A stretch of DNA of 64,000 bases from the NCBI RefSeq assembly GCF_023746535.1, contig NZ_CP098747.1, positions 998,364 to 1,062,363 on the forward strand. Direction: 5' to 3'. This DNA comes from Sneathiella marina. GTDB taxonomy: Bacteria > Pseudomonadota > Alphaproteobacteria > Sneathiellales > Sneathiellaceae. The notes under the pieces are model-generated. The model was not told where the DNA came from. It saw nothing but the letters and a program-made list of their open reading frames with translations, and did not search any database. Shown here piece by piece: positions 54,038 to 63,766 of the stretch. Each line of letters starts with the position of its first letter. The stretch's first letter is position 1. The position numbers and the translations under genes were made by a program.

Positions 54038-55276
54038 ATGTCATTTGAACCAAAAAATAAAGCCGTAAAATGGGTCGAAGACCGCTTGCCGATTACCGGT
54101 ATGTTGCATCACGCTCTTTACGAATATCCAACTCCGAAAAATTTGAGCTATTGGTGGACGTTCGGCTCACTAGCTGGCGTCATGCTTGTCGTACAGATTG
54201 TGACGGGGATTGTTCTTGCAATGCATTACACCCCCCATGTCGACCTGGCGTTCCTCAGTGTAGAGCATATTATGCGGGATGTTAATTTTGGCTGGCTGTT
54301 ACGCTATATGCATGCCAATGGCGCGTCCATGTTCTTCATTGTGGTTTATCTGCATATCTTCAGAGGTATGTACTATGGCTCTTATAAAGCACCGCGTGAA
54401 CTGCTTTGGTGGTTGGGCCTGGTCATCTTCCTGTTGATGATGGCGACTGCCTTTATGGGGTATGTTCTGCCTTGGGGACAAATGAGTTTCTGGGGAGCAA
54501 CCGTCATCACTAACCTGTTTGGTGCCTTGCCAATCGTTGGTGAAAGTATTGTTTCCTGGTTGTGGGGCGGGTTTGCGGTCGATAACCCGACACTAAACCG
54601 GTTCTTCAGCCTGCATTACCTTCTTCCTTTCGTGATTGTCGGTGTTGTGATCCTGCATATTTGGGCTTTGCACACAAATGGGTCAAATAATCCAACTGGT
54701 ATTGAGATTAAGGACAAGCAAGATAGTATTCCTTTTCATCCCTATTATACGGTTAAGGACCTGTTTGGGTTGGCGATCTTACTGATTATCTTCTCTGCCT
54801 TCCTGTTCTATGCGCCGAATTACTTGGGGCATCCGGATAACTATATTCCAGCTAATCCGCTTGTTACCCCGGCACATATTGTTCCTGAATGGTATTTCTT
54901 GCCTTTCTACGCAATTTTACGGGCGGTGCCTGATAAGCTCGGCGGGGTACTGCTGATGTTTGGAGCCATTGCAATTCTATTCGCCTTGCCTTGGCTGGAT
55001 AAGAGCCGGATCAAATCTGCACGGTTCCGGCCTATCTATAAGCAGCTTTTCTGGATTTTCGTCGCGGATTGTGTCTTGCTAACCTATATCGGCGGCAAGC
55101 CAGCTGAGGGGGCGTTCTTAGTCTGGGGCCGTATCGCCACGATATATTACTTCGTTCATATTCTCATTTTGCTGCCATTGGTCGGATTGTTTGAAAAACC
55201 AAAACCATTGCCTGCGAGTATATCCGAGGATGTCTTGTCCAAATCACCTAAGACGGAGGAGGCAAGCAATGCTTAA
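54038..55276 (+). CDS. petB: Cytochrome b subunit of the bc1 complex
   Basis: From ATG 54038 the product is 412 residues; the frame runs further upstream but that part overlaps petA in another frame. Eight membrane helices fit cytochrome b, with heme-ligand His pairs and motifs [14 protein letters not shown] (Qo site, near residue 150) and [12 protein letters not shown] (the PEWY Qo motif, about 285). It carries hemes bL and bH and the quinol sites. The last 8 bases overlap the petC start. Confidence 0.97.
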   Translation: MSFEPKNKAVKWVEDRLPITGMLHHALYEYPTPKNLSYWWTFGSLAGVMLVVQIVTGIVLAMHYTPHVDLAFLSVEHIMRDVNFGWLLRYMHANGASMFFIVVYLHIFRGMYYGSYKAPRELLWWLGLVIFLLMMATAFMGYVLPWGQMSFWGATVITNLFGALPIVGESIVSWLWGGFAVDNPTLNRFFSLHYLLPFVIVGVVILHIWALHTNGSNNPTGIEIKDKQDSIPFHPYYTVKDLFGLAILLIIFSAFLFYAPNYLGHPDNYIPANPLVTPAHIVPEWYFLPFYAILRAVPDKLGGVLLMFGAIAILFALPWLDKSRIKSARFRPIYKQLFWIFVADCVLLTYIGGKPAEGAFLVWGRIATIYYFVHILILLPLVGLFEKPKPLPASISEDVLSKSPKTEEASNA

Positions 55277-56036
55277 ATTCGTAAAATATTTGAGCATCGC
55301 AGCTCTTGTTACTTTTTCTTTTGTGGGAACGGCGCAATCTGCCGGTGGTGGCGTTGAACTGAAGTCTGCCAGCTGGAAGCATGGCGGATTGTTCGGAACC
55401 TATGACAGGGCTGCTGCACAACGAGGGTTGCAAGTTTACCGTGAAGTTTGTGCAGGATGCCATGGCTTGGGTCTTGTCGCATTCCGCACGCTTGCAGATC
55501 TGGGTTTCAGCGAAGAAGAAATCAAGGCAATTGCAGCAGAGTCAGAATTTACTGATGGACCAGACGGCGCGGGTGACATGTTTGAACGTCCGGGTAAGCC
55601 GTTCGATAAATTTCCGTCACCTTTCCCCAATGAGAATGCGGCACGGGCATCGAATGGCGGCGCTTATCCGCCAGATCTGTCGTTAATGACGAAAGCAAGG
55701 GCGGATGGAGATAACTATATGTATTCTCTGTTGACGGGCTATGCTGACGCTCCGGCGGATGTCGAACTGGCAAGCGGCATGAGCTACAATGCTTATTTCC
55801 CTGGTCATCAAATTGCGATGCCATCCCCTCTTAATGACGATGGTGTCGAGTATTCTGATGGTACACCGGCAACAGTTGATCAGATGGCGAAAGATGTCAC
55901 AGTATTTTTGGCATGGGCTGCTGAGCCGAAATTGGAGCAGCGTAAAAGCATTGGCCTGAAAGTCATCTTGTTTTTACTTATCCTTGCCGGTTTATTCTAT
56001 GCAGTGAAACGTAAAATCTGGTCGGACCTGCACTAG
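55269..56036 (+). CDS. petC: Cytochrome c1 of the bc1 complex
   Basis: From ATG 55269 the product is 255 residues. It has a signal peptide (about 1-24, ending AQS-AGG), the c-type heme site CAGCH (about residue 61) and a C-terminal membrane anchor ([18 protein letters not shown]). The Met ligand probably lies in [16 protein letters not shown]. It accepts electrons from the Rieske protein and passes them to cytochrome c. It ends the operon, and a clear terminator follows. Confidence 0.97.
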   Translation: MLKFVKYLSIAALVTFSFVGTAQSAGGGVELKSASWKHGGLFGTYDRAAAQRGLQVYREVCAGCHGLGLVAFRTLADLGFSEEEIKAIAAESEFTDGPDGAGDMFERPGKPFDKFPSPFPNENAARASNGGAYPPDLSLMTKARADGDNYMYSLLTGYADAPADVELASGMSYNAYFPGHQIAMPSPLNDDGVEYSDGTPATVDQMAKDVTVFLAWAAEPKLEQRKSIGLKVILFLLILAGLFYAVKRKIWSDLH

Positions 56037-56060
56037 GCTTTCTCTGTTACATTATTCGAC

Positions 56061-56090
56061 AAAAAGGGCGCTTTTATAAGCGCCCTTTTT
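56061..56090 (+). terminator. Rho-independent terminator of petABC
   Basis: AAAAAGGGCGCTT and AAGCGCCCTTTTT form a strong stem around a short TTATA-like loop, starting 24 bases after the petC stop and ending in a T run. It separates petABC from mtnP. The symmetric A and T tracts would let it work in both directions. Confidence 0.93.
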
Positions 56091-56133
56091 ATGTCAGATT
56101 TAGATATTCGTTCGAAAATTCAAGGTGAGTTTA

Positions 56134-57015
56134 ATGGAAGCAACTTTTAAAAGACCGGTGATTGGCGTTATTGGAGGGAGTGGTGTTTACGAGTTGGAAG
56201 GGCTCTCTGATACGCGCTGGCGAAAAGTTGAAAGTCCATTTGGCGACCCTTCTGACGAGTTGTTTTTTGGCAACCTTGGTGGCGTGGAAATGGTTTTTTT
56301 GCCACGCCATGGCCGCGGCCATAAAATTCCCCCGGCGGCAATAAATTATCGGGCCAATATAGATGCAATGAAACGGGCGGGCGTCACAGAAATAATTTCT
56401 GTGAGCGCTTGTGGGTCCTTCGAAGAACAGCTTTCACCTGGTACCTTCGTTATCGTGGATCAGTTTATTGACCGTACAATTGATCGGAAGAAAAGCTTCT
56501 TCGGCACGGGATTGGTTGCTCATGTAAGCTTGGCGCATCCTGTATGCTCTAGAATGGGGGATATATTGGAAGACGCCGCGAAGAATGAAGGCATCAAAGT
56601 TCATCGCGGCGGCACTTATCTTGCCATGGAAGGGCCGCAGTTTTCATCCCTGGCTGAATCGGAATTGTACCGCAGCTGGGGATGTCAGGTTATTGGAATG
56701 ACCAATATGCCGGAAGCCAAATTGGCTCGGGAAGCGGAGATTTGCTATGCGACCGTTGCAATGGTCACGGATTATGATTGTTGGCATCCGGATCATGACA
56801 ATGTTGATGTTTCCGCGATTATTACTGTTCTTCTACAGAATAGTGAAAATGCCCGTCGGCTAGTCCGTAGCGTCGCCCCTGATTTGTCTAAACGTACCCA
56901 TTTCTGTTCTGCGGGATGTCACAATGCACTGGATAATGCGTTAATCACATCTGTCGATGCGCGTGATCCCGAACGTGTTAAAAAACTTGACGCTGTTGCG
57001 GGGCGCGTACTCTAG
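56134..57015 (+). CDS. mtnP: S-methyl-5'-thioadenosine phosphorylase
   Basis: I use ATG 56134 (293 residues; AAGG eight bases upstream) rather than GTG 56125. It is a PNP-superfamily enzyme that splits MTA, a by-product of polyamine synthesis, into adenine and methylthioribose-1-phosphate. Motifs are [62 protein letters not shown] and [15 protein letters not shown]; all are MtnP-like. The apt gene follows after 14 bases and uses the adenine. Confidence 0.94.
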   Translation: MEATFKRPVIGVIGGSGVYELEGLSDTRWRKVESPFGDPSDELFFGNLGGVEMVFLPRHGRGHKIPPAAINYRANIDAMKRAGVTEIISVSACGSFEEQLSPGTFVIVDQFIDRTIDRKKSFFGTGLVAHVSLAHPVCSRMGDILEDAAKNEGIKVHRGGTYLAMEGPQFSSLAESELYRSWGCQVIGMTNMPEAKLAREAEICYATVAMVTDYDCWHPDHDNVDVSAIITVLLQNSENARRLVRSVAPDLSKRTHFCSAGCHNALDNALITSVDARDPERVKKLDAVAGRVL

Positions 57016-57029
57016 AGAAGGAACCAAAA

Positions 57030-57557
57030 TTGGATATTAAGTCAACTATCAGAACTATCCCGAATTACCCGAAGGAAGGGGTGATGTTTCGGGATATTAC
57101 GACTTTATGGCAGGACGCTCGTGGATTTCGGCATGTGGTGGATCAACTTGTCTGGCCATATGCGGGTATCCGGATTGACAAGGTTGCGGGAATTGAAGCC
57201 CGCGGATTTGTGCTTGGCGGCGCGATAGCCCATCAACTAAGTGTTGGCTTTGTTCCTGTCCGCAAAAAGGGAAAACTCCCGTGGAATGTAATTGGTGAAG
57301 ATTACGAGCTTGAATATGGTACAGATACTGTAGAAATACATACGGACGCAATTGCGTCAGGTGATAATGTCTTGCTGGTCGACGATTTGATCGCGACAGG
57401 GGGGACAGCCGCCGCTGCAATCGACTTGCTTCGTCGAGCGGGTGGCACAGTAATTGGCGCTGCATTCGTTATCGATTTACCTGATATTGGAGGAAGCAAG
57501 CGGATCGAAGCCATGGATGTCAAAGTACGGACTCTTTGCGAATTCGAAGGAGATTAG
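57030..57557 (+). CDS. apt: Adenine phosphoribosyltransferase
   Basis: This is a 175-residue enzyme that makes AMP from adenine and PRPP. The start is TTG 57030, supported by AAGGA seven bases upstream. The family start [16 protein letters not shown], the [12 protein letters not shown] motif and the PRPP loop [17 protein letters not shown] are all present. It follows mtnP by 14 bases, so the pair recycles the adenine of MTA. Confidence 0.96.
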   Translation: MDIKSTIRTIPNYPKEGVMFRDITTLWQDARGFRHVVDQLVWPYAGIRIDKVAGIEARGFVLGGAIAHQLSVGFVPVRKKGKLPWNVIGEDYELEYGTDTVEIHTDAIASGDNVLLVDDLIATGGTAAAAIDLLRRAGGTVIGAAFVIDLPDIGGSKRIEAMDVKVRTLCEFEGD

Positions 57558-57641
57558 GCGAGTAAACTTAAGAAGAAGATTTACCTTGCAGAATAGCCAG
57601 ACTGCTGTCTTATCTAATAGAAGACATTCAAAGGATGCAAA

Positions 57642-58268
57642 ATGTTATTTGAACTCTGGCTGAGCTTCTTTCTTGCAAGTGCAGCTCTATTAGCAATACC
57701 TGGCCCAACTGTGATGCTGGTTGTGAGCTATGCGCTGGGCCGCGGCCGGTCAACTGGCTGGTGGACTGTACCTGGAGTTACATTAGGTGATTTCACAGCT
57801 ATGACCGTCTCTCTGCTCGGTGCAGGTGCTGTTCTGGCGACTTCAGCGACATTATTTACTGCGTTAAAGATTGCGGGCGCAGTCTATTTAATATGGCTTG
57901 GGATAAAAATGTGGCGAACAGAGCCGAAGCTCGATGACGTACAGGAGACGATTAAAACGTCATCTAATTTTTCGATGTTTTGGAATGCCTATGTCGTAAC
58001 AGCGCTCAATCCAAAATCTATCGTATTTTTTGTCGCCTTTGTCCCTCAATTTGTTGACGTATCGGCACCTGTCTTCCCTCAGTTCGTTGTTTTGGAGGCA
58101 ACCTTCTTGACGCTTGCAGCCGTCAATGTCGCTATTTGGGCCATTCTTGCCGGTACGCTACGAGCCCGTTTTAGGAATGTGAAAACTCTGAGGCTTATAA
58201 ACCGCATTGGTGGCAGTTTTCTCATAGGCGCGGGCGTGTTGACCGCGGCGATACGCCGCTCTACATAG
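57642..58268 (+). CDS. LysE/RhtB-family exporter
   Basis: This is a 208-residue membrane protein with five to six hydrophobic segments. The start FELWLSFFLASAALLAIPGPTVMLVVSYALGRG (with GPTVML) and the NPKSIVFFVAFVPQF motif near residue 122 mark the RhtB/LysE family. Members export amino acids or related metabolites. Which one cannot be read from sequence. It may be read through from apt, 84 bases upstream. It converges with the HxlR gene. Confidence 0.9.
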   Translation: MLFELWLSFFLASAALLAIPGPTVMLVVSYALGRGRSTGWWTVPGVTLGDFTAMTVSLLGAGAVLATSATLFTALKIAGAVYLIWLGIKMWRTEPKLDDVQETIKTSSNFSMFWNAYVVTALNPKSIVFFVAFVPQFVDVSAPVFPQFVVLEATFLTLAAVNVAIWAILAGTLRARFRNVKTLRLINRIGGSFLIGAGVLTAAIRRST

Positions 58269-58302
58269 TCTTTTTATTCAGGGAACAATTCGATTTATCG
58301 AG

Positions 58303-59001
58303 CTAAGGAGCCTGACGTTCTGTTGATGCAAAAGGACTCAGGCCAAGCCAGCTTTGCATCGAGCCGGCTATGTCCATATTACCAACCAGAACTAACATGT
58401 TATCCTTTATGGCATTGGACACCGTATCGACACCCATCCAGATTGCAGTCATTGTCTTGACATCTGTTGTTACATATAAATCTACATCAAACCCTGGATC
58501 CGACCAGCAAAGATCGGTCTCACCATCGGGTTCTATGACTAGCCACCAGTGTTTCTTTGAAACCGGGAGCTCCTGATACAGAAACTGGATTACACTTCGC
58601 TTTTTTGGTAGGGGCGTTGTATTTAGGTTGCGGCGCATATCCCACATCAGCAGCGACGGATCAAGGTTTCGCAATGACAGCCTGGATTCAACCCATTTCT
58701 GACCCCAATTTCCGACTGTATCAATTACGGACTGTAGGTCTCGCCCTGCTTCTGTAAGTATGTATTCGAATAGATTGGGTTCTGTCTCTATGGCAACCCG
58801 ATTGATGACGCCTGAGTCTTCGAGCTCCTTCAACCTTTGTGATAGCAGCGTTGGAGACATTTTTGGCACGCCGCGCCGTAAATCATTAAATCTAGTTGAT
58901 CCAGCCATAAGTTCTCGCAACAGAATTAATGTCCATCTCGTGCATAGTATTTCCGATGCCATGGCGACTGGACAGAACTGTTTATAACTCGGTTGCGCCA
59001 T
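58303..59001 (-). CDS. HxlR-family transcriptional regulator with C-terminal sterol-carrier-like domain
   Basis: This is a 232-residue protein. Residues 1 to about 105 hold a winged-helix HxlR domain (CPVAMASEILCTRWTLILLRELM, then LSQRLKELEDSGVINR). The rest (about 125-225) resembles an SCP2-like ligand-binding domain, a fusion seen in other proteobacterial HxlR proteins. It lies divergent from a DUF1330 gene with about 180 bases between, which holds a near-palindrome (59134-59152) that may be an operator. The ligand is unknown. Confidence 0.85.
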   Translation of the reverse strand: MAQPSYKQFCPVAMASEILCTRWTLILLRELMAGSTRFNDLRRGVPKMSPTLLSQRLKELEDSGVINRVAIETEPNLFEYILTEAGRDLQSVIDTVGNWGQKWVESRLSLRNLDPSLLMWDMRRNLNTTPLPKKRSVIQFLYQELPVSKKHWWLVIEPDGETDLCWSDPGFDVDLYVTTDVKTMTAIWMGVDTVSNAIKDNMLVLVGNMDIAGSMQSWLGLSPFASTERQAP

Positions 59002-59133
59002 TACTTTCTCACTTTTTCTGTATATTTAGAATGTTAACTTTTTTACTTTTTAACGCCTAGTCCAGAAGCTGTATCAGCTGACTACAGTATCTGCACTGTT
59101 TTAAATACATGAATACTGAAAGAATAAAAAAAT

Positions 59134-59152
59134 GAGTAGGAAATTCTTACTC
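59134..59152. promoter_or_regulatory. Near-palindrome between HxlR and DUF1330 genes
   Basis: GAGTAGGAAATTCTTACTC is almost symmetric (16 of 19 positions agree with its reverse complement) and lies 30 bases before the ATG at 59183. A site of this length, next to a divergent HxlR gene, fits a dimeric regulator's operator. No known HxlR consensus was compared. Confidence 0.4.
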
Positions 59153-59182
59153 TTAAAGTTACTTTTTTTCAGGAGCAGGTCA

Positions 59183-59509
59183 ATGTGTATATTCCTTATT
59201 GCGGATATAAAAATTACAAACGATGAATGGGTCCCCACTTATGCGGAAAATGCTCATAAAATCGTCCATAAACATGGCGGCAGGTATTTATCACGTAGTG
59301 GTAATATTACAACTGTTGAGGGCGAAGATCTGTGCACCTCGCTTATCGCAATTATCGAATTTCCCTCAATGCAGCATTTTGAGAACTTTTTTAATGATCC
59401 GGAATATGCAACTTATGCAAAAGCGCGACAGGCCGGAAGTAAAAGTCGCTTCCATATTATCGATAACTCAGACATCGCAGGTACAATAGAGTATTTGCCA
59501 GCGTCCTGA
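59183..59509 (+). CDS. DUF1330 family protein
   Basis: From ATG 59183 (AGGAG seven bases upstream) the product is 108 residues; a start at 59132 is less likely. It has the DUF1330 pattern (IADIKITNDEWVPTYAENAHKIVHKHGGRYLSRSGN, then IIEFPSMQHFENFFNDPEYATYAKAR), a small ferredoxin-like alpha-beta barrel fold. Enzyme activity is not established for the family. It is probably controlled by the divergent HxlR regulator. Confidence 0.88.
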   Translation: MCIFLIADIKITNDEWVPTYAENAHKIVHKHGGRYLSRSGNITTVEGEDLCTSLIAIIEFPSMQHFENFFNDPEYATYAKARQAGSKSRFHIIDNSDIAGTIEYLPAS

Positions 59510-59523
59510 TTGGTGACAAATTT

Positions 59524-59562
59524 ACCAAGTGCCCTTCGCCGAATTTTCGATTGGCACTTGGT
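59524..59562 (+). terminator. Inverted repeat downstream of DUF1330 gene (possible terminator)
   Basis: ACCAAGTGCC (59524-59533) and GGCACTTGGT (59553-59562) match perfectly over 10 bases, with a 19-base loop, and are followed by TGATTTTC. It starts 15 bases after the stop codon. The loop is long and the T run short, so it may be a weak terminator. Confidence 0.55.
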
Positions 59563-59680
59563 TGATTTTCTAAGTTCTAGCCGTAAAAAAAGCTCTCGGT
59601 CTCGCAATGTAACGGTATAATAAAACCCATGACCTCGATTTTATTTCTGGTCGGAAAACCTCTTTTTTATGGATAAGTAA

Positions 59681-60541
59681 ATGCCACATAACATTGTCGG
59701 GATTGATCATTCACTGATCGGCGTTAACGACTTGGAAGACGCGAAATTGCGTTTTCAAAGTCTCGGATTTACATTAACTCCCCGCGGAGCCCATATTGGG
59801 TGGGGAACCGCAAATTACTGCATTATGTTTGAAAAGGATTATATCGAGCTCCTTGGCATAATTAACCCAGGCATCGAAACAAATGGTTTGGATATCGCCT
59901 TGAAGGAGCGGGGTGAGGGGTTACTTGGATTGGCATTGGCCAGCGACGACCCGGAGCAGACCCATGCATCACTGTCGTCTGCAGGTCTTGATCCATCTGA
60001 CCTTCTGCAATTGAAGCGCAAGCTGGAATTGCCCGATGGTGATGTCGTGCCGGAATTCAAACTTATCCGTTTGCAACCGTTCGGGCTGACGGAGAAACAA
60101 TTATTCATATGCCATCATTTGACGCCGCATTTAATCAGAAATGACCAATGGATGCGTCATGCAAACGGGGCGACAGGAATTGCGTCTATGGTGATCGTCG
60201 TTGATGATCCCGCAGCTCTTGCATCATATTATAGAAATTTATGCGGTCATATAAATGTAACCATGACGGATGACACATTGAATGTAAGGGTCGGCGAGGG
60301 CGCTCTTATTTTCGTCAATGACAAGGATCTGGATATGCTATTCCCGGGTTTATATTTACCTTCGGACTTTCCAGCCTTGCCATATATGATGGCCATGTCT
60401 ATCGCAGTTAAAGATCTTGCCGCAACCCAATCATATCTGGATACACAGAGGATTACCTATCAAGTCATTGCCAATGGCGCGTTGAGGGTTAATCAGGCGG
60501 ATACTACTGGCGTTTTACTGGAGTTTGTCCAGGAACGCTAA
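59681..60541 (+). CDS. Glyoxalase-like (VOC superfamily) protein
   Basis: This is a 286-residue protein with two halves of the VOC fold. The start GIDHSLIGVNDLEDAKLRFQSLGF carries a typical first metal His, and CIMFEKDYIELLG a later Glu. The second half begins near GIASMVIVVDDPAALASYY. It fits the glyoxalase_3-like group, which lacks a set function. The gene converges on the dienelactone hydrolase gene with no gap. Confidence 0.85.
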   Translation: MPHNIVGIDHSLIGVNDLEDAKLRFQSLGFTLTPRGAHIGWGTANYCIMFEKDYIELLGIINPGIETNGLDIALKERGEGLLGLALASDDPEQTHASLSSAGLDPSDLLQLKRKLELPDGDVVPEFKLIRLQPFGLTEKQLFICHHLTPHLIRNDQWMRHANGATGIASMVIVVDDPAALASYYRNLCGHINVTMTDDTLNVRVGEGALIFVNDKDLDMLFPGLYLPSDFPALPYMMAMSIAVKDLAATQSYLDTQRITYQVIANGALRVNQADTTGVLLEFVQER

Positions 60542-61198
60542 TTAAGCGATAAAGGCGAGGGTCCGTTCCTGAGCCAGTTTTGCTGATCCTGCGTCGTAAC
60601 TTGCTCGCTGATCGCAATTGAATCCGTGACCTGCTTGATAAACATGGATAGGTGTATCAGGCAGTGCTGTCATGATTTCATCAACCGCTTTCATTGGGAT
60701 GGACGCATCCTGGTCACCAAAATGCAGCAATAGGGGTATTTTGGGGGTTTCTGTCAGATTTTGAGAAATCTGGCCGCCATAATAACCGACGGCTTTGTTG
60801 AGGCTGGAAAGGCGGCAGGCGCTGAGATAAGCCAGTGTGCCACCCCAGCAAAATCCAATACTGGTAACGGCGCCCACGTCGGCGATGGCTTTCGCTGCTG
60901 CATCAATGTCTTCAAGCGCTTGTTGGTCTTCTATTTTCATTTTATATGTGATGCCCTGGGTGACATCGTCGGCGTCATAGCCCAGCTTGATATTTGGCTC
61001 AAGACGATCAAATAGTGCGGGCGCAATTGCCACAAAGCCTAAATCGGCATAACGGTCACATATGTCCTGAATATGTGAGTTCACACCGAATATCTCCTGG
61101 ATAACAACAATGCCGCCTTTGGGTGAGCCGGTTGGAGACGCTTTATAAGCAGCAAATTTGTGACCATCTGCTGCTTCAAGTGTTAGTTGGTCACCCAT
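60542..61198 (-). CDS. Dienelactone hydrolase family protein
   Basis: This is a 218-residue alpha/beta hydrolase. The nucleophile is Cys in IGFCWGGTLAY (about residue 118), the acid is Asp in HFGDQDASIP and the His is in YQAGHGFNCD. EIFGVNSHIQDICDRYA is the other family mark. Members hydrolyse dienelactone or other esters; the substrate is unknown. It follows the NfeD gene by 11 bases and may be cotranscribed. Confidence 0.92.
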   Translation of the reverse strand: MGDQLTLEAADGHKFAAYKASPTGSPKGGIVVIQEIFGVNSHIQDICDRYADLGFVAIAPALFDRLEPNIKLGYDADDVTQGITYKMKIEDQQALEDIDAAAKAIADVGAVTSIGFCWGGTLAYLSACRLSSLNKAVGYYGGQISQNLTETPKIPLLLHFGDQDASIPMKAVDEIMTALPDTPIHVYQAGHGFNCDQRASYDAGSAKLAQERTLAFIA

Positions 61199-61209
61199 TG
61201 CTTATTTCC

Positions 61210-61671
61210 CTACTGTTTTGGCTCAACGATGAGTATTGTACCATCGCTACCTGTTACAACCACGTCTTCGCCAACTTCCATATCTGGCCCTTCTACAGCC
61301 CATTGCGTATCGTCTACATGTATTTTGCCGCGGCCATTGCGGATTGATTCAGTAAGAACAAACTGGCGCCCAATATACTGGACACCCCGCCGATTTAACG
61401 TTTGGTTATCAATTACGCCCGGATTTTTCTTAAAGAAAATGCGCGAAGCAACAATGCTGATGACCGAGACGAAGGCAAAAATTGTCCATTCATATTCCCA
61501 AAGTAAGTCTGGAAACATCCAAGCGACAACACCGACGACACCTGCAGATATACCCAACCACAGAAATAGCGTACTTGGTGCGAATACTTCCAGAATTATG
61601 AGAACAACTGCGAGAATCCACCAGCCCCAATATTCCAGACCTGTGACCCATGTGAGAAATTCTTCAGCCAT
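61210..61671 (-). CDS. NfeD-family membrane protein
   Basis: This 153-residue protein has two to three N-terminal membrane segments (WGWWILAVVLIILEVFAPS, then FLWLGISAGVVGVVAW, then TIFAFVSVISIVASRIF) and a soluble OB-fold-like NfeD C-terminus (about 90-153). NfeD proteins are usually encoded next to a SPFH/stomatin protein, as here, and help organise membrane quality control. It lies 5 bases downstream of the SPFH gene. Confidence 0.92.
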   Translation of the reverse strand: MAEEFLTWVTGLEYWGWWILAVVLIILEVFAPSTLFLWLGISAGVVGVVAWMFPDLLWEYEWTIFAFVSVISIVASRIFFKKNPGVIDNQTLNRRGVQYIGRQFVLTESIRNGRGKIHVDDTQWAVEGPDMEVGEDVVVTGSDGTILIVEPKQ

Positions 61672-61676
61672 GAGCG

Positions 61677-62663
61677 TTACTCGCTATTCGGGACAGAGCC
61701 CGTTGTTGATCTGTTTCCGGAACTGGATTTACCGCCTGTACCGCCAAAAACTTCCTGAGCGATTGCGCCGATCCCGCCAAGGGAGCCGACAAGAGCACTG
61801 GCTTCCATGGGCATCAGAACAACTTTCGAGTTGCGGGCCATGCCGATTTCCTTCATCGCTTCCGTGTATTTTTGAGCAACAAAGTAATTGATCGATTGTA
61901 TGTCACCTGCGGCAATGGCCTCTGACACATCGTGGGTTGCTTTGGCTTCTGCTTCTGCAGATCTTTCCCGGGCTTCAGCGTCTCGGAACGCTGCTTCACG
62001 CCGGCCTTCTGCTTCCAGAATTGCAGATTTTTTCTCGCCTTCTGCTTTTAGAATTTCAGATTGTCTTACGCCTTCTGCTTCCAGGATAACAGCTCGTTTG
62101 AGCCGTTCCGCTTTCATCTGACGGCCCATGGCCTCGACAAGGTCAAGCGGCGGCGTGATATCTTTAATTTCTACGCGGGTAACCTTCAGGCCCCAAGGGG
62201 TGGAGGCTTGATCAATTACATTTAGCAGTTTGACGTTTATGGAATCGCGTTGGCTCAACGCCGCATCCAAATCCATTGAGCCTAAAACCGTTCTAAGGTT
62301 TGTCTGAGCGAGATTTTGGATAGCTCGCTCAAGATCTCGTACCTCATATGTGGACTTTGCCGCGTCGAGAACCTGAAAGAACAGAATACCGTCTACTTGA
62401 ACCATAGCATTGTCGCGGGAAATGACCTCCTGCGTGGGGATATCCAATACCTGTTCCATCATATTGACCTTAGTGCCAATGCGGTCAATAAACGGGATGA
62501 TCAATCCTAATCCGGGTTGAAGGCTTTTGGTGTATCGGCCAAAACGTTCAACGGTATACTGATATCCCTGCGGCACAATCGTGACGCCCATGAATACAAT
62601 AACGATCGCCAGTAGAACGAGAACAATGACAAATGCCGCGAAGCCAGAAACGAAAAGATCCAT
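61677..62663 (-). CDS. SPFH/Band 7 (stomatin/QmcA-like) membrane protein
   Basis: This is a 328-residue protein with an N-terminal membrane segment (about 9-28), a Band 7 domain (about 30-200; [24 protein letters not shown]) and a C-terminal coiled coil with repeated Ala-Glu-Gly and Lys-rich motifs ([19 protein letters not shown]). It assembles into large membrane-associated rings and works with NfeD. A short palindrome lies 40 bases upstream. Confidence 0.94.
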   Translation of the reverse strand: MDLFVSGFAAFVIVLVLLAIVIVFMGVTIVPQGYQYTVERFGRYTKSLQPGLGLIIPFIDRIGTKVNMMEQVLDIPTQEVISRDNAMVQVDGILFFQVLDAAKSTYEVRDLERAIQNLAQTNLRTVLGSMDLDAALSQRDSINVKLLNVIDQASTPWGLKVTRVEIKDITPPLDLVEAMGRQMKAERLKRAVILEAEGVRQSEILKAEGEKKSAILEAEGRREAAFRDAEARERSAEAEAKATHDVSEAIAAGDIQSINYFVAQKYTEAMKEIGMARNSKVVLMPMEASALVGSLGGIGAIAQEVFGGTGGKSSSGNRSTTGSVPNSE

Positions 62664-62703
62664 TTAGCACCCCCTAGTTGTTGGATAATTTACATGCTTA
62701 TAC

Positions 62704-62715
62704 CACTATATAGTG
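62704..62715. repeat. Perfect 12-base palindrome upstream of the SPFH gene
   Basis: CACTATATAGTG reads the same on both strands and lies about 40 bases upstream of the SPFH start codon, between that gene and the MaoC end. It could be an operator or part of a promoter. It is short, so chance cannot be ruled out. Confidence 0.35.
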
Positions 62716-62771
62716 ATAAATTGCGATTTTTTAAGCTATTTCTGGTGATATCTTTATAAGCGCGGCGGGTA

Positions 62772-63221
62772 CTACGCTGATCTTGTTTTCATCATGCCGA
62801 TGGTTTTTACGGACAAAACTTTTTCATCATTCTGATTAAACAGGAAAATTTGAGCCCGAATTACACCCATTTCAGGTCGAGAAGTGGACCTGCGCGTTTC
62901 AATGACAGTAGACTCAAATCGGAGAACATCTCCTGGTCGCACAGGCAAAATCCACCTCAAATCATCAAAGCCCGGAGAGCCGAGCCCTGCACGTTGGTTG
63001 ACCATATTATCAACCATCATTCGCATAAGCATGCCGCCCGTATGCCAACCTGAGGCAATCAATCCGCCGTAAATACTGTCATTCGCCGCTTTCTCGTCCA
63101 CATGAAAGGGTTGGGGATCATATTTCCGCGCAAATTTCAGTATTTCTTCCAAGGTTACTTTCTTCTCACCGAAAACCGTTTTGTCCCCAACTCCTATATC
63201 CTCGAAATATATCGTGCTCAT
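62772..63221 (-). CDS. MaoC-family hydratase (hot-dog fold), second copy
   Basis: This is a 149-residue single-domain MaoC/R-hydratase. The catalytic Asp/His pair lies in KYDPQPFHVDEKAA (about residues 35-41), with GGLIASGWHTGGM after it. The family hydrates 2-enoyl-CoA to (R)-3-hydroxyacyl-CoA. It overlaps the first MaoC gene by four bases (ATGA), and the two share the motif set but differ in sequence, so they may form a heterodimer. Confidence 0.9.
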   Translation of the reverse strand: MSTIYFEDIGVGDKTVFGEKKVTLEEILKFARKYDPQPFHVDEKAANDSIYGGLIASGWHTGGMLMRMMVDNMVNQRAGLGSPGFDDLRWILPVRPGDVLRFESTVIETRRSTSRPEMGVIRAQIFLFNQNDEKVLSVKTIGMMKTRSA

Positions 63222-63697
63222 TGGCTAATCTCCCGAACGGAGATCTTTGATGGTTTTCTGAGAAACATACCGCTTGAAATCATGGTCATTTTTACTTCGC
63301 CATCTTGGTTGCAGACTACATGTGAGAATTTGACGAATCCGAGCTCTGGCTTGCTCTTAGGTAAGCTTCGATCTGTAATTTCTGCAGTGACATGAAGGGT
63401 TTCACCCGGTCTTACGGGTTTTTTCCATCTGAGCTGTTCGACGCCCGGCGATCCCATAGTTGCGGAATTGTTGAGATACCCATCGACCATCATACGCATA
63501 CACATGGCGGCAGTGTGCCAACCACTCGCTATGATGCCTCCAAAGTAATGCTCTGATGCTGCTTCTTTGTCGATATGAAAAGGCTGCGGGTCGAACTCCG
63601 TCGCGTATTCAATGACTTCTTCTTCAGTGACTTCCATGGCCCCGAATTCCATTTTTCGGCCGACGGTAAAATCTTCCCAATACAACATTTCTGTCAC
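63218..63697 (-). CDS. MaoC-family hydratase (hot-dog fold), first copy
   Basis: This is a 159-residue protein of the same family. The motif EFDPQPFHIDKEAA (about residues 34-47) and GGIIASGWHTAAM carry the Asp and His of the hydratase active site. It lies 69 bases downstream of the ychF stop and overlaps the second copy by four bases. The acyl-CoA substrate is unknown; fatty-acid or branched-chain metabolism is a fair guess from the family. Confidence 0.9.
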   Translation of the reverse strand: MTEMLYWEDFTVGRKMEFGAMEVTEEEVIEYATEFDPQPFHIDKEAASEHYFGGIIASGWHTAAMCMRMMVDGYLNNSATMGSPGVEQLRWKKPVRPGETLHVTAEITDRSLPKSKPELGFVKFSHVVCNQDGEVKMTMISSGMFLRKPSKISVREISQ

Positions 63698-63766
63698 TAT
63701 CCTTTGACCTTATACTGGTCTTTTGCGTTGTGTCGCTTTTTCAAGAGATTGAATTATGTGTTTGAC

